Source of the DNA: Peronospora farinosa
Taxonomy: Eukaryota > Oomycota > Peronosporomycetes > Peronosporales > Peronosporaceae
NCBI GenBank assembly: GCA_947646735.1
Contig: CANTFK010000848.1
Coordinates: 248,001 to 312,000, forward strand
Direction of reading: 5' to 3'
DNA: 64,000 nt
Shown here: piece by piece, positions 1-10,893 of the stretch
Position numbering within the stretch: the first letter of the stretch is position 1
Layout of the letters: each line of letters begins with the position of its first letter
Translations under genes and position numbers: made by a program
Notes under the pieces: generated by a model
The model's input: the letters and a program-made list of their open reading frames with translations, nothing else
What the model was told of the DNA's origin: nothing
Databases searched by the model: none

Positions 1-227
1 GCTTGCTGCTCAAAGTTTCGGTAGCGATTTCCAGTGACTGCGTCCGCAGGTGCCGCTTGCTTTCGGATGCAAAATCTTCGTCTTTTGCAGCTTTATCTTC
101 GTTTCCGCTTAAACTGGACGAAATCTGCATCCGTGACATCTTCCTCTTTATTTTGAAGATCCACCAATATCTTTTTTGCTGCGTATTCACGTCTCCCACC
201 GTTGAAGCGTCTTTCATAAACTGAGCT

Positions 228-1587
228 TCACGGCTTATCAACAAGCGACCGCTTAATATTTTCGAACCAGTACGTTTTCTCATGTTTTAAATACCCCAGA
301 AAACGACACCGCACCGAATTTGAGTCGAATTTGGACCGTTTTCCTTCGGCACATGCACGTACGCGTGGCAATTGAACACCTTGAGGTCCGACAAAAATGG
401 TTTCTTGCCTTTCCACATTTGGTATGAAAAACGTGTCCGACATCACTGCTTCGCTCCAATACGATTAAGACAATATAGCGTGCTACAGCATACAGCGAAC
501 ACATTCCACCAGCGTTCCTCTTCATCCGTTCTGCCACTTCATTGAGATGAGGCGTGAACGGGTGTGTAAGTTTTTGCTAAATGCCGCGCTCGATCCTGGC
601 AAAACTTGCCCATTGCTCCAGCAGTGTACAAGCCACCATTGTTACTTCGTAAAGTCTTGATGCGTTGACCGGTTCGGGTTTCAGCCAGCGCAATAAAATA
701 CGCAAATTTGGTCGCTACCTCGGACTTATATCGAATAAAGTACACCACGCAAAATTGTGACTTGTCGTCAATAAATGTGACGAAATAGCGCTTGCACCAA
801 AACGTCGAATTCTTCATGGGACCGCACACATCAGTGTGGGTCAAATCAGAACTTTTTTGGCATAGCTTGGCAAGAACTTAGAACTTGACTCGCGTTTGCT
901 TGACGATAGCATATCCATCACACATCTCCCTCTGATACACCAACTTGATGTCGATGCCTATCCCGTACTTTTTCTTGACCATGTCACTTAGACCTCCATA
1001 GCCGATGTGGCCAAGATGAGGGTGCCAGCGGTACAAAGTGGTGTACCTTTGAGATCCTTCGAGCTTGCTGCATTGGCTTCGTCAGGCATGCACAACTTGA
1101 CAAGACCTTTTCCTTCACGAGCGTTGAGCTTCCACTTAGGACCATTCGTATCCGCGAAGTATCCGTCGCACTCGAAAGTCACTGGTCCGACTTCCTTGGT
1201 AAATCTTCCGACAGTAAACAAGCTATTTGATTACTTGAGAATGTACCACATGTTCATGAGTACGCCCTTCTTTAAATCATGTGCTGTCAATATTGACATG
1301 ACAATGTCGCCGTTTCCCATCATCTACGAATTGCACGTCCACCGGAGTTATCTTTTTAAAAATCTTCATGCATTCTTTGGACTTTGTCATGTGTTGCGTC
1401 GCACTCGAGTCGTCCAGCCAGCTCCACTTGACTTGGCGACATCCGTGTCACCGCCGACCGAGAACAAACAGTCGACCGAATGGTCTTCGCTGTGCTCACT
1501 ATTCGCTTGCTGCGTCCTATCGCTGCAAGTTCTCGTAAATTATCACTGTAACTTAGCGATTTAATGTCCATTCCCACCGCAATAATA
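228..1587 (-). pseudogene. Copia-1 protease and integrase pieces
   Basis: Broken pol of Copia-1. Around 1430-1380 the minus strand reads WLDDSSATQHMTKSKECM, the copia protease region with DSS in place of the usual DSG. At 844-539 an integrase core fragment reads MTHTDVCGPM, then VTFIDDKSQF and LRSNNGG. At 537-228 the downstream integrase region continues in two frames (MAERMKRNAGGM, then RCRFLGYLKHEK). No frame stays open through the region. No RT can be assigned before the window edge. Confidence 0.6.
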
Positions 1588-2794
1588 TCAAGCACTAGCG
1601 TTCGGTGCCTGACTTCCCTTGATCTTCATGTTGCCACTCTTCATGAACGCTTGACCTTGGCCGTGCGCAGCTCTGTCGATGCCACCAACTTGTTTCTTGC
1701 GCTTCATTTTCATATGCAGCAGCCTATACGTCACTAGCTCCCACGTCAGTGTATCGGAACGCGATTCCAATGCCGAGGGAAGGAACTGGTACGACTCACT
1801 CAAGCTTCTCAGAAGCGTGATCATCAAGTCGTCCTCGCTGACCGGAGCGCCAACCGCGTCGAGCTGCTCCGCAAGGGTCTTGACTTTGTTGATATACTCC
1901 AGAATACCATCACCTTCCTCCATCATCGTCGTGAAGAAAAGTCGACGAAGTAAGAGCTTGTTCGCGAGGCTCCTCTTCTCGAAGTGTCCATCCAGTCGCG
2001 ACCATGCACCATGCGCACCACTTGTCGAACGGATCAGCGGTAGCTGCGAGTTCTCCATCGCAGGATAGATGATCTCTAGCGCCTTGCGCGACTTCCTCTT
2101 GAAGAAGGCCAGTTCAAACGCGTTGGCGCAGTGCTCCAACCTGACCTTCTCTGTAATGGGGCACCCTCCGACTATACTGATTACAGTATAGTCTACTTTC
2201 ACTGATTACAGTGAAAGCAGGTGCCTCAATTACCTCTCTTACACAAGAGGCAGAGGAAGCTTTACTTCTAAACAAACGCTTAGAAGTAGAGGAAAAGAAA
2301 AACAAGAAAAGAAAACTGTATTTAATATAGTTAACTATCTTAATAAAACCAATCTGTTATAACCTATGTTAACTATATTAAACTACAACTATGTATGTTG
2401 ACGACTTGCCCTCCACTCATTGCGCGCGTCTATCGGTCATTGGTCAGCGCGTTGGTTGATATGATGGCCCATATCAACCAATGAGAGGGCATCTCGAACT
2501 TCAAGGAGATCTAGGAACAATATTATAAGAAAAGGTAGCATTGTCAAAATATTATTAGTTATAATAATATCTTATTGACACTTCATATAAGTGTCAATAT
2601 TATGTAACGGGCTCGCCCCGTTACATTCTCACTACCGACGTCTTAAGATCACGCTCTTCGAGCACCATTTACATCGTGATTTTTCACGTGTGGAAGTTGG
2701 TTCCGTCAAGTTTTCCGATGCGAGTGTTGAAGGCGTTATCCACGACGAAGGCGTAGTTGAGGACTTGGTCAGAGTCGGCGGGGCTTGAACTCAT
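1588..2794 (-). pseudogene. Copia-1 gag, interrupted by a solo LTR
   Basis: Gag of Copia-1. The start codon is at 2794-2792 (MSSSPADSDQ). The first part contains the copia gag signature KLDGTNFHT followed by a stop where Trp is normal, then MVLEERDL. The second part (2146-1588) holds the UBN2-type gag core: EKRSLANKL, EEGDGILEYINKVK, EQLDAVGAPVSEDD, LESRSDTLTWELV. The two parts are separated by the 474-bp LTR at 2152-2625, which is flanked by TTCTC on both sides. Removing the LTR and one TTCTC leaves a near-continuous gag that still needs frame corrections, so the gene was decaying independently of the insertion. Confidence 0.7.
2152..2625 (-). repeat. Solo LTR, family LTR-I (474 bp), TSD TTCTC
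   Basis: A complete LTR with no internal region. The ends are TGTAATGGGG and CCCCGTTACA, and perfect 5-bp duplications TTCTC lie at 2147-2151 and 2626-2630. Same family as 52459-52913 and 19853-27723 (shared tracts: GGCACCTGCTTTCACTG, GTAGTTTAATATAGTTAAC, GACGCGCGCAATGAGTGGAG, in opposite orientation here). It sits inside Copia-1 gag and was left by LTR-LTR recombination of a complete element. Confidence 0.9.
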
Positions 2795-3290
2795 AACCTG
2801 AAGTTATTGAAGTCGCTTGAGTACTTGATGGTAAAAAGAAAAGTGATTATATTTAAGTCCTTCGTTCGCAAAAAGCTACCTCTAAGCTTATCCTTCTAAA
2901 GCCTTCTAGTACCTTATAGAAGATTAAGCCATGACTTTATTCTATAACGTCATCCAATGACGTCACTTTATGTCGTCATTCTATGTCGTCATTCTATGTC
3001 GTCATTCTATGTCGTCATTCTGTGACAACATGCGATGAAGTCATTCATACGGATACCTTACCGGTTTATGGGTACATTTCGAGGTGTCGTCTTGACAACA
3101 GTGCCCAGTTAATGGCAGACGTCTTGGCCTCGTCGAACATTACGACGAGGCTCACCCAATGACTCACAAGAGTCATCAGAACACAAGGCCCAGCACGCTG
3201 TAAAGGGATTATAGAGTATCAATTCCTTTGCACATCTTGGAAGAGATGCGAGCCCTCCAAAAGGGCTCTGTACGGTGTTAAGCCTCCTTT
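2795..3290 (-). other. Leader/LTR-like region of Copia-1 with a 13-bp tandem repeat
   Basis: Non-coding. It lies immediately upstream of the Copia-1 gag start, where the 5' LTR and leader of that element should be. Four perfect tandem copies of TATGTCGTCATTC occupy 2969-3020, and related CGTCATT motifs flank them. The outer LTR end could not be fixed because the partner LTR is outside the window. From 3290 to 3775 I see only AT-rich sequence, with CGATCTGATAATT-like motifs (3600-3660) resembling the satellite at 62640-62815. Confidence 0.4.
2969..3020. repeat. 13-bp tandem repeat, 4 units
   Basis: Four head-to-tail copies of TATGTCGTCATTC with no mismatch, in the Copia-1 leader. Confidence 0.9.
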
Positions 3291-3775
3291 GGCGCTTGAA
3301 ACGAGTTGTTCGTGCAACTCAGGCAAGGGCCGCCCCAAAAAAAGCCGTCAAATCATCCTTCTTTGGCAACCGATGCAAGGGAAAGCGTGCACCGTGCACC
3401 GGTCATCAGTAAAAATCGTATCGCAATCAGAAGATGAAGGTATTCCCATATACGATACTGACGATAAGGTCACAGAAAAAAAGAAGATCGGAGAAAAGGG
3501 GATGCTATTTGTGTTCAATACGATCAAAATTTCCCAGCGGCTGATCCAAAAAACATTATCAATTATTATATCACGATTCTCAAGATATTGACGAAAATCT
3601 CTAATTTTGATCCGATAATTATTGACCGCGATCTGATAATTTTGTGACCGAAATTCGAAAATTATGGATCATGATTTACGATCCCGAAAGCTGGCTAATC
3701 ATTAGATTGATGATAAAGTGAAGACATGTTAAATCATTAAAATATATATGATATTTCTCGGAAAGGGCAAATTAT

Positions 3776-4095
3776 ATGCTGAGGATATGGATCAACATAT
3801 AGCAGTATTGCCCGAATTCGTTTCGTCTTAAGTTACTATCGATAACATTTACGTGAGTGACCCAGGAATACCACTGTCAGATGATCAGAAGAAGTTGCGT
3901 CAGTTAATGTGGACTAGTCGGCATTTACTTATAGGTAAAGGAAACTGCTTTGCCCCCTTCTGCACGTGGGGATGTATGCGATATCGATGTTGGTGGAACA
4001 AGTCCGATCGCACAGCGATTACGACCAGCCGCGCCTAAGTTTCGCGAGAAATTGACTGACTTGATATTAGGACTGATGATTGCAAAGATTATAAA
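3776..4095 (+). pseudogene. Gypsy RT N-terminal remnant
   Basis: Gypsy pol from the protease-RT linker into the start of RT: YAEDMDQHIAVLPEFVSS, then DDQKKLRQLMW, HLLIGKGN, DVCDIDVGG and KFREKLTDLILGLMIAKII. These match the conserved approach to RT in oomycete Ty3/gypsy polyproteins. Two reading frames are needed. The RT similarity stops near 4095 and is followed directly by gag sequence, an order not possible in an intact element, so this is a rearranged or recombined joint. The fragment may belong to a copy other than Gypsy-A. Confidence 0.6.
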
Positions 4096-5100
4096 ACCGA
4101 GACGACCTTTGATGTCAAATACGGAGATGTCATCTGGAATCGGAAGTTTTGCTTCACGTATTCGCGTATCAGCGATCTTTGATCTAAAAGAGTTTGCAAG
4201 GAAAGGCGAAGACGAAGATCAAGCGATCTGTTGGGTCGGCAAAGTTAATTCGCCGTCCTACGCAATCAGGCCCCAGACAGCAAGAAATATCTGGTTTTAG
4301 GCGATTTGCTAATTGGTACTAGCTCTAAATTGGCATCGTTTACCAAGAAGATCAACAAGGAACTCATGAAAAAATTTGTTGGGAAGTTTGTTGGAAGGAT
4401 TTTGTGGACATGGAGTTTTCGTTGGGCGACATTCGCATAATGCGCGTAGCTTTTTGATATAACGCCACTCAATTACCTCTACCGGCTGAATATGGCCGGA
4501 ATGCGAGCACAAATCTAAGCACTAGATGGTTTTCGCGAGGTGATGCGTGAACGTGTTGCTCAGTACATTATAATTTAAGACAACTAAGAATTGGCTGATC
4601 AACTCTTGTTATTGCTTTTGGAAGATAATGACGATTTAAAGAAATTTCTACGTGCTAAGCGAGATAGCGATCGTCGCGGTAAGCCTTCAATGGGATCAAA
4701 TAAACTTTGATAGAAGATGATAACACCCCATGCACCAGCTCCTGCCGGCCCACCTCGAGCAAATAGAGCTACTCGCATGGAATTTGCGAGCAGTAAATCG
4801 GAATCAGGTCTTAGCATTTCTGAGCCCGATGGCGATCAACGTTTAATTAATTCGAATGCGAGACCAGACCCTTCGAAATCTTTGAGTGATCAGGGAATCG
4901 TACAAAAATGACGGATCAAGCTGATCGCACGGACGCAAACGTGTAGATGAAACCTTGCACTCATTTTATTCCACCATCAATAACGATCGAGGCTGTCGAA
5001 AAAAATTAACGTGCCAGAAATGCAGTCGCAAAAGACATTCATCGGAATTGTTTTTTCGTTTGCCGTGCCTGTGGGGAGTTGCATGATGTGAGGAAGTGAT
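4096..5100 (+). pseudogene. Gypsy-A gag remnant with broken zinc knuckle
   Basis: Gag of an old plus-strand gypsy. Pieces in several frames include ISDLKEF-like text near 4170, LNYLYRLNMAGMRAQI near 4480, ELADQLLLLLLEDNDDLKKF near 4590, and a Cys/His-rich stretch near 5010-5095 standing where a CCHC knuckle is expected. Stops and frameshifts are frequent. The gag leads into a protease fragment at 5421 on the same strand. Family assignment rests on the order of conserved blocks. Confidence 0.6.
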
Positions 5101-5420
5101 CTATATAAAAAATAAACAATATGAATCGCCAGCGGTATATTTCCCGAAAAGCATGCAGGAATGGCCCCAGAAAAGGCTGAAAAGTGTGAAACTAGGACGG
5201 TAACCAGGTTGGAACCTGGTACGAACCTAGCGTTCTAGGCTCTGAATTGATGCATATATCGAAAGGAAGGAAGATCGCAAGATTGATGAACAAAAAATGG
5301 ATAACAACATATGTAATTTGAATTTACAATCTTTATCTTTTATTTTCAGCGTCAAGAGGGTTGACGAAGTTTCGCGATCAGATGATGTGACAAAATTGGA
5401 TCGGGCTCCGGGCAAATTTC

Positions 5421-5576
5421 GTGGATATTGAAAATATCATGCGCTCGGGAAATGCGAAACCCACAGGCAAAAACAATAATGGAGAAGACACAATGCGTTT
5501 AGATTTCGGCGCTGAAGCCTCAATTATTTACACCACCTTTGCTCGTAAGGTTGGCTGTGTCATCGACGAAAGTCAG
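5421..5576 (+). pseudogene. Gypsy-A protease, 5' part, cut by Gypsy-B
   Basis: Retropepsin-like start of gypsy pol. RLDFGAEASIIYTTFARKVG corresponds to the usual LDTGAEVSI active-site region, with F replacing T. Similarity ends at VIDESQ exactly where the Gypsy-B LTR begins (5577). The continuation is at 13417. Together with gag upstream this defines Gypsy-A as the host of the insertion. Confidence 0.75.
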
Positions 5577-6215
5577 TGTAGCGGAGCTGCACAGCTCTTT
5601 ATCCAGAGGAAGAATTTCGGCTGGAAGCCTCTTAGTTCTAGAGAACTAAATAGAGTTAAGGCTAAAAGCCACTTAGTTCTAAGGAACTAATTAAACGGCT
5701 TAAAGTCACCCTGTTCTAAGGAACGAGGAAAGAGACTTTTAGTCAGCAAGCAATAAGCTTAAGATTCAGAGAACCAACGCACAGAGTGCAAGAACAAGCT
5801 AGAAGCTTGAGGTTCAGAGAACTAACACACAGAGTGCACAAGAGAACAAGTCAGAACGACTTTCGATCTTAAACTCAAAAGAAGAACTGATTTTATTTAT
5901 GCTTTAAGATTTTATGAATAGTCCTACTCTAAGTACACTACACTAGATTAATTACTATAATAGTAATTATTATATGCAGACTTTGCTATTGGACGACGTA
6001 TCGTCTAAACATCTGTGTATGATGTACTTGATACAGCGTTAGTGATTTATCGAATCTCAATCGATAAGATACGGTATTACCGAATACCGTATCTTAAACG
6101 CTTATACTTATTACATCTCTAAAGAGAAGTATAATAATGCATTATATGCAATACAAGGAAACTTCAACCGTAAGCTCTCGGAAAGACGCTACAACCGTCG
6201 TATAACCCCGTTACA
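5577..6215 (-). repeat. Gypsy-B 3' LTR
   Basis: 639 bp, near-identical to 12779-13416. Read on the minus strand it begins TGTAACGGGGTTA and ends CTCCGCTACA. It lies downstream of pol, so it is the 3' LTR. Confidence 0.95.
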
Positions 6216-6230
6216 CCCTCCCCCACCAGA
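6216..6230 (-). other. Gypsy-B polypurine tract
   Basis: On the minus strand TGGTGGGGGAGGGTG ends directly at the 3' LTR, the position and composition expected for plus-strand priming in an LTR retrotransposon. Confidence 0.8.
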
Positions 6231-6326
6231 CTGACGTTCCCATAGAATGTCACTCGACATTTTTCCTCGTAGAGGTAGTGCTTTAGCGAACGCTTAAAAC
6301 CTCACGGTTTGTTCACGGCACATACC

Positions 6327-7601
6327 ATGACGCCTCCTGGCAGTGAGTCACAGACTCTTTGGGACCTCATTAAAGACAACCTTGACGAAGCGGTTGATTA
6401 CGAAAGTGACACCGTCTTGTTGGGACCCGATGGGTCCCCTTTAGCCACCCTTACGGGTGAATATGACACTAGTCATGCACCGAATCCGTTCGCTGAACGT
6501 GGTGCTGCAGATGCGCTAACAGCGTTACGTGACCCGCCTTACGTATCATCAACGGTAACGGTTACTAACCCACTCGACGAGCAGCAACAGCAGACCATCG
6601 ACCAAGAGGAAAGCGCCAAGCGCCGGACGAAGAATATGGCGAGACTTCAGGACCACCGACAGAATATCTTCAAACCATTTACAGTGGTAGAACGCCTTAA
6701 GGAAGCATCTGGGCATTCCCTTTCTGGCTGGACCATTGGTCCTGAGGCCATTTCACCTGAGGATGTTGCCACGCGCACGGCACTTCGACAACGATATCTG
6801 GAACCCCACATTACTACACAAAGCCAATACTTGGCACGCCTTAACAGGCAATTGCGCGGTGCGCCAGTTCCTCCCATAAAGAGTGTTCCCATCCTTCTGT
6901 TCGCGGGGGAAACCAAGGACGAAGAAGACACGGCTTTTAGCCGCTGGGTGCATTATGCGCGACGTTTAAGCAGCATGTGGGCTCTACGGGCAAGTGCCGA
7001 TGTGGCAGATGTTCGACTTGAGCGGAAAATGCGTTACGATTACGCTAAATTGAAGGCCCGAGGAAAATTAATATCCCAACGAACGCATTATGCGCCTGCT
7101 ACCCAGCATCCCAATGTTTCGGCTACCCCTGTAGCCGCGAGTTCACGACAGTCCGAGGCCGCTAACCCGCCTACACTCACCATTACTAGTGAGAAGCGTC
7201 AGCGCCAACAGGCGGACCCTGCGCACGACGCTCAAAAACATCCACGGCGTACGGGCAGTCCTGCCGAAGGGGAGTCTCAAACTCCCATGAATTCCACGAT
7301 TCGGGATAACCCCTCCACTTTACCAGATACTGGTTTTGACCATGGCGGCGACGCTTCTGCAGTAGAAGCTCCACATGGAACTGTAGGTTTTTCTGCGCAT
7401 CGAGCAAAGCCGGAGGAGGCCGGTGTATCGGCACAAGCTCATGCCGAATTTGTTTAAGAGGTGCGGACCCTTCGTGAGGAGAGGCAGACGCTGAACTCCC
7501 GGCTTTAGTCCCTGGAAGAGAGTCGGACCCGAATGCAGGGTCAGCTTGACCTGTTGGCGCAGATGCTTCGTCCCGCGACAATGCTAATGAACTCGGCGTG
7601 A
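6327..7601 (+). CDS. Antisense ORF of Gypsy-B (aORF-B)
   Basis: A single 424-codon frame running opposite to Gypsy-B pol, starting at an ATG 111 bp inside the 3' LTR. It is open to a TAA at 7455-7457, with a second nonsense codon TAG at 7506-7508, and the frame then runs to TGA at 7599-7601. The N-terminal part is acidic (LWDLIKDNLDEAVDYESD). The middle is basic and helical (VHYARRLSSMWALR, then MRYDYAKLKARGKL). The C-terminus reads as a coiled coil (EVRTLREERQTLNSRL, then SLEESRTRMQGQLDLLAQML). It overlaps the chromodomain frame of pol (7755-7186) on the other strand. Elements C and D carry an ORF at the same place with the same layout. I recognise no known family; a gag-like or regulatory protein is conceivable. 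Confidence 0.6.
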
Positions 7602-8621
7602 GCGCCTTAATGTTTACTTGGGACGGATCCCGATATGGTTTGAGCATGCCAACATCGAACACAGGATGTGTACGCAATTTGCGCGGCAAGTTAAGCGTAT
7701 ACGCTGTTCCCTTCTTGGCAATGACCTTAAAGGGTCCAATAAAGCGCGGGCGCAACTTCGTCTTAAAGACAGCGGATACTACATTGGTAGGTAGATTTTT
7801 AGCATTTAATAATACTTGGTCTCCGACCTCATAATCATTAATACAGCCTCTGCCTTTCGCATCTGCATATTCCTTTTATTTATCTTGACTATCAGCCATT
7901 GCATCTTGCACATGTCGTAATACATTTAGTCGCGTTGCGAGAAACGAATTTACCTGTTTCTTAATGGTATTAGGGCTGATATCAGCAAGCCGATCGGCAA
8001 CCTCTCCCCCTCCAAGCCCTGAATTACTCGGTGGTAGCGTTAACGGAACGCGTGGGTGTGTGAGGCCATTGACATAGAACGGAAGGTAGCCGGTAGAGGC
8101 GTGCACGGAGTTATTGAGTGCAACTCAACTACAGAGAGCATAGAGCTCCATCGCTTAGGTGTTTCAGCACAAACGCTGCGTAGGATATCTTCAACAACGC
8201 GACTCACGCGTTCGGTTTGACCATCGGCCTGCGGATGATCCGCTGTGGACATGTCTAAACGGGTGCCCAGCACCTGGAAGACGGACTTCCAAAATTTACT
8301 CGTAAAACGCGGATCACGATCAGAAACAATTGCCACTGGCAAGCCATGTTGGTGAAACACACGATCGATAAACAGCTCCGCTGTACCCACACCATCGATC
8401 GAATATGGCACAGCCGCTAAGTGAGCCATCTTGCTTAAGCGGTCAACAAAGACCACAATACCTGTATTGCCATGCGAATCTTTCGGTAGGCTAAATACAA
8501 AGTCCATACTAATGGACTCCCAGCACCCAGTGGGAATAGGAAAACTAGCCAGCGGCGCTGCCGAATGGGGTGAGAGTTTCACCCGTTGACACGTTTCACA
8601 CGTACGCACATATGTGCTCAC
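7186..8621 (-). pseudogene. Gypsy-B integrase and chromodomain
   Basis: Integrase from the zinc-binding end (CETCQRVK near 8590) through the catalytic core: SMDFVFSLP, VSDRDPRFTSKFW and HPQADGQTERVSR provide the DDE region. The C-terminal part follows with HASTGYLPFYVNGLTHPRVP (8106) and RPRFIGPFKVIAKKGTAYTL (7755 onward), and a chromodomain at about 7330-7250 (YLVKWRGYPESWNSWEFE). Frames change near 8100 and 7870, so the protein is not continuous. The chromodomain may target integration to heterochromatin, as in other chromoviruses. Its coding strand is overlapped by aORF-B. Confidence 0.85.
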
Positions 8622-8874
8622 CCATTATATAATTTGTGCCATCAATAACTTTGGCATACCGCCACATAGGTCTTTTCACGACCCAATGACCCCCGATGGC
8701 GGTGTCATGTACCTCATAGAGGATCGATACTTCAGGTCCTCGTCATAAGGAGCCACAATACGCGGAGGATCCAACACATATGTACGATAGTACAACAGCC
8801 CCTGATCGATAGAATATCGATGGAGGCTCGCACGTAATCGTGCCGACAATTTAATATCCGAGTCGTTAAACTCA

Positions 8875-10658
8875 TCACTGCCAAGAGCATGTAGCAGTGC
8901 TATACAGTGCTATACAGTGATCATCTTTAGCACACGTCGATCGAATGAGATCAATGATAGAAGACGACAATGTCGTCACATGAGCAAGCTCATAGTCAGG
9001 TCTTCGTGACAACGCATCAGCCAAAGCATTTTGCTTGCCCGGCTTATATTTCACCTCGAAATTATATTCGGCAAAGAATGACAGCCATCTGACCATTCTC
9101 TGCAAGAGATGCGGCGACTGAGTCGCAGTGCGTAACGAAGCATGATCGGTATAGATTACAAAAGGCTTTGAGCCCAGCAGATGAACTTTGAATTTGACCA
9201 GGGCATACTTTATCGCAAGTAGCTCTTTGTCATGAGCTGGATAGTCTTCTCTGCAGCTTTCAGCTGGCGAGATTCAAAAGAGACTACGCGCTCACGGCCT
9301 TCATCATCTGTTTGTAACAGAGCACTGCCAATGGCAAGATCCGATGCGTCACAGACGACACTAAACGTTCGATCAGGATCTGGCAAAGTCAAAATAGGAG
9401 CATGTAGAAGGCTCGCCTTCACCGCTTGAAAAGCATCCTCATGTTCGGCATGCCAACACCATTCCACATCCTTCTTAAGGAGATTGGATAACGGCCGAGA
9501 CATATCAGCGTAATTCTCGCTTTACTTGTGTAAGTAATTGGCAAGGCCAAGCCATTTACGCAAGTCCTTCAGAGACTGTAAAACAGGCCAATCAACTATG
9601 GCTTTGACCTTGGCGGGATCCGCTCTTAGGCCCCTTTTCCCAATGAAGCACCCTAGAAAGGGAATCTCTTCGGCCCCGAAGATGCACTTAGATGCATTAG
9701 CAAATATCTTATTAGTGCGCATTCACTCGAGCACAGCTCGTAAATGAACAATATGTTTCTCAATATCTGACCGCCCATGTTCAGCTCGACTATGGACAAA
9801 AATGTCATCAAAGTACGTCTGTGCATAACTTCGATGGGGTCGAAACAATTGCGTCACTAGACGGTTAAACGTAGCCGGAGCATTAGATAGTCCCTTGGGC
9901 ATCACTAACCACTCCCAGAGCATACCGCTAAGAGGACTAATAGCAGTAAGCGGAATATCACTAGCTCGCATGAGCAATTGGTAATAACCATCGACTAAGT
10001 CGAGCGCACTGTACATGGTACAACCGACCATATTGTTCTGAAGAACATCCTTTCTAGTTATCGGTGTCTGTGCAGGTATAGTGGCCGCATTGAGCTTATT
10101 ATAAGCATGAACGATACGCCATTTACCATTTGGTTTCTTAACACAGAAAGTGGGTGTCGAGTGCGGAGATTTACTCTCACGCACCATGCCCGCCGCGTGC
10201 TTTGCACGAAAGAACTCGTCAATGACGTCACACTGTTCTTTGGGTAAAGGCCACTGCCGTGTTACATAGTATTTGGTTCCGGGAACCAAGTCAATTTCAT
10301 GACGTACACCTCTATCAGGTGGTACAACCGACGGTGGATCGTGACACACCACGTCCTGGAATTCCTTAACTAAAGGATAGTAGGGATCTGAAGGGTTCTT
10401 CAACATAGATACCCCACTACGTGCACTTAGTGCCGCTTTTGTATCTTCAAGGACTGTCTCATCGACAAACGAGGATGAGTGCAGCTCGGGGTTAGGTCGA
10501 ATGACCACCATATCGGATAGAGCAGCTGCCTTCAAGCCTTGATGAAATTCATCCACAGACATTTCGTCTAGCTCTAAGAGAGCATTTAATGATGGGAGGA
10601 CCTCAAGGTCAGCCTCACCATCTACATCACCTGTCACTCCGTTGACCAGGGTGTACAA
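8875..10658 (-). pseudogene. Gypsy-B reverse transcriptase and RNase H
   Basis: RT begins after a linker; the conserved blocks are [50 protein letters not shown] and [14 protein letters not shown] (catalytic YFDD). An in-frame TGA near 9725 replaces the Trp of LEWMRTNK. A TAA follows at about 9522. RNase H blocks are VVCDASDLAIGSALLQ and, after a one-base loss near 9230, KPGKQNALADALSRRPDY. Overall good family match with a few point lesions, as expected for a young but dead copy. Confidence 0.88.
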
Positions 10659-10893
10659 CTGGTCACTGACATCACTACGTGATAAAAAAGAGACGCCTTG
10701 CGTCTCGCAGCCGCCATCTGGCGACGCTGCCGTCTCATTGACGAGACCGTACTCTTCAAAGTACTTAAAATATTATCATTTCCAAGGTCAACATACCCCT
10801 TGTCATTTACCTGCCCTACGCGAAGGCAGATGTCAATATTGACACCGAGTGGGTCACTAGTGCCAGTGACTTCATTAACAAGGTCATCGACCT

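Larger units (their letters stand above)
1..2794 (-). mobile_element. Copia-1: degenerate Ty1/copia remnant
   Basis: Minus-strand copia remnant that runs off the left edge of the window. Read on the minus strand, gag comes first (from 2794), then a protease-like stretch near 1400, then integrase pieces down to about 228, which is the Ty1/copia order. Many stops and frame changes show it is dead. Integrase pieces include VTFIDDKSQF near 780 and RCRFLGYLKHEK near 300. The RT/RNase H part is not in the window. Its gag is interrupted by a solo LTR at 2152-2625. Confidence 0.7.

Noticed and set aside
2761..2800. tRNA-like text (GGCGGGGCTTGAACTCATAACC) on the plus strand
   Set aside because: It resembles the T-arm of a reversed tRNA, but the stem does not pair, no anticodon arm is present, and the same bases encode the start of Copia-1 gag.
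2969..3020. Possible CRISPR array
   Set aside because: The repeats are contiguous 13-bp units with no spacers; simple tandem repeat in a eukaryotic element.
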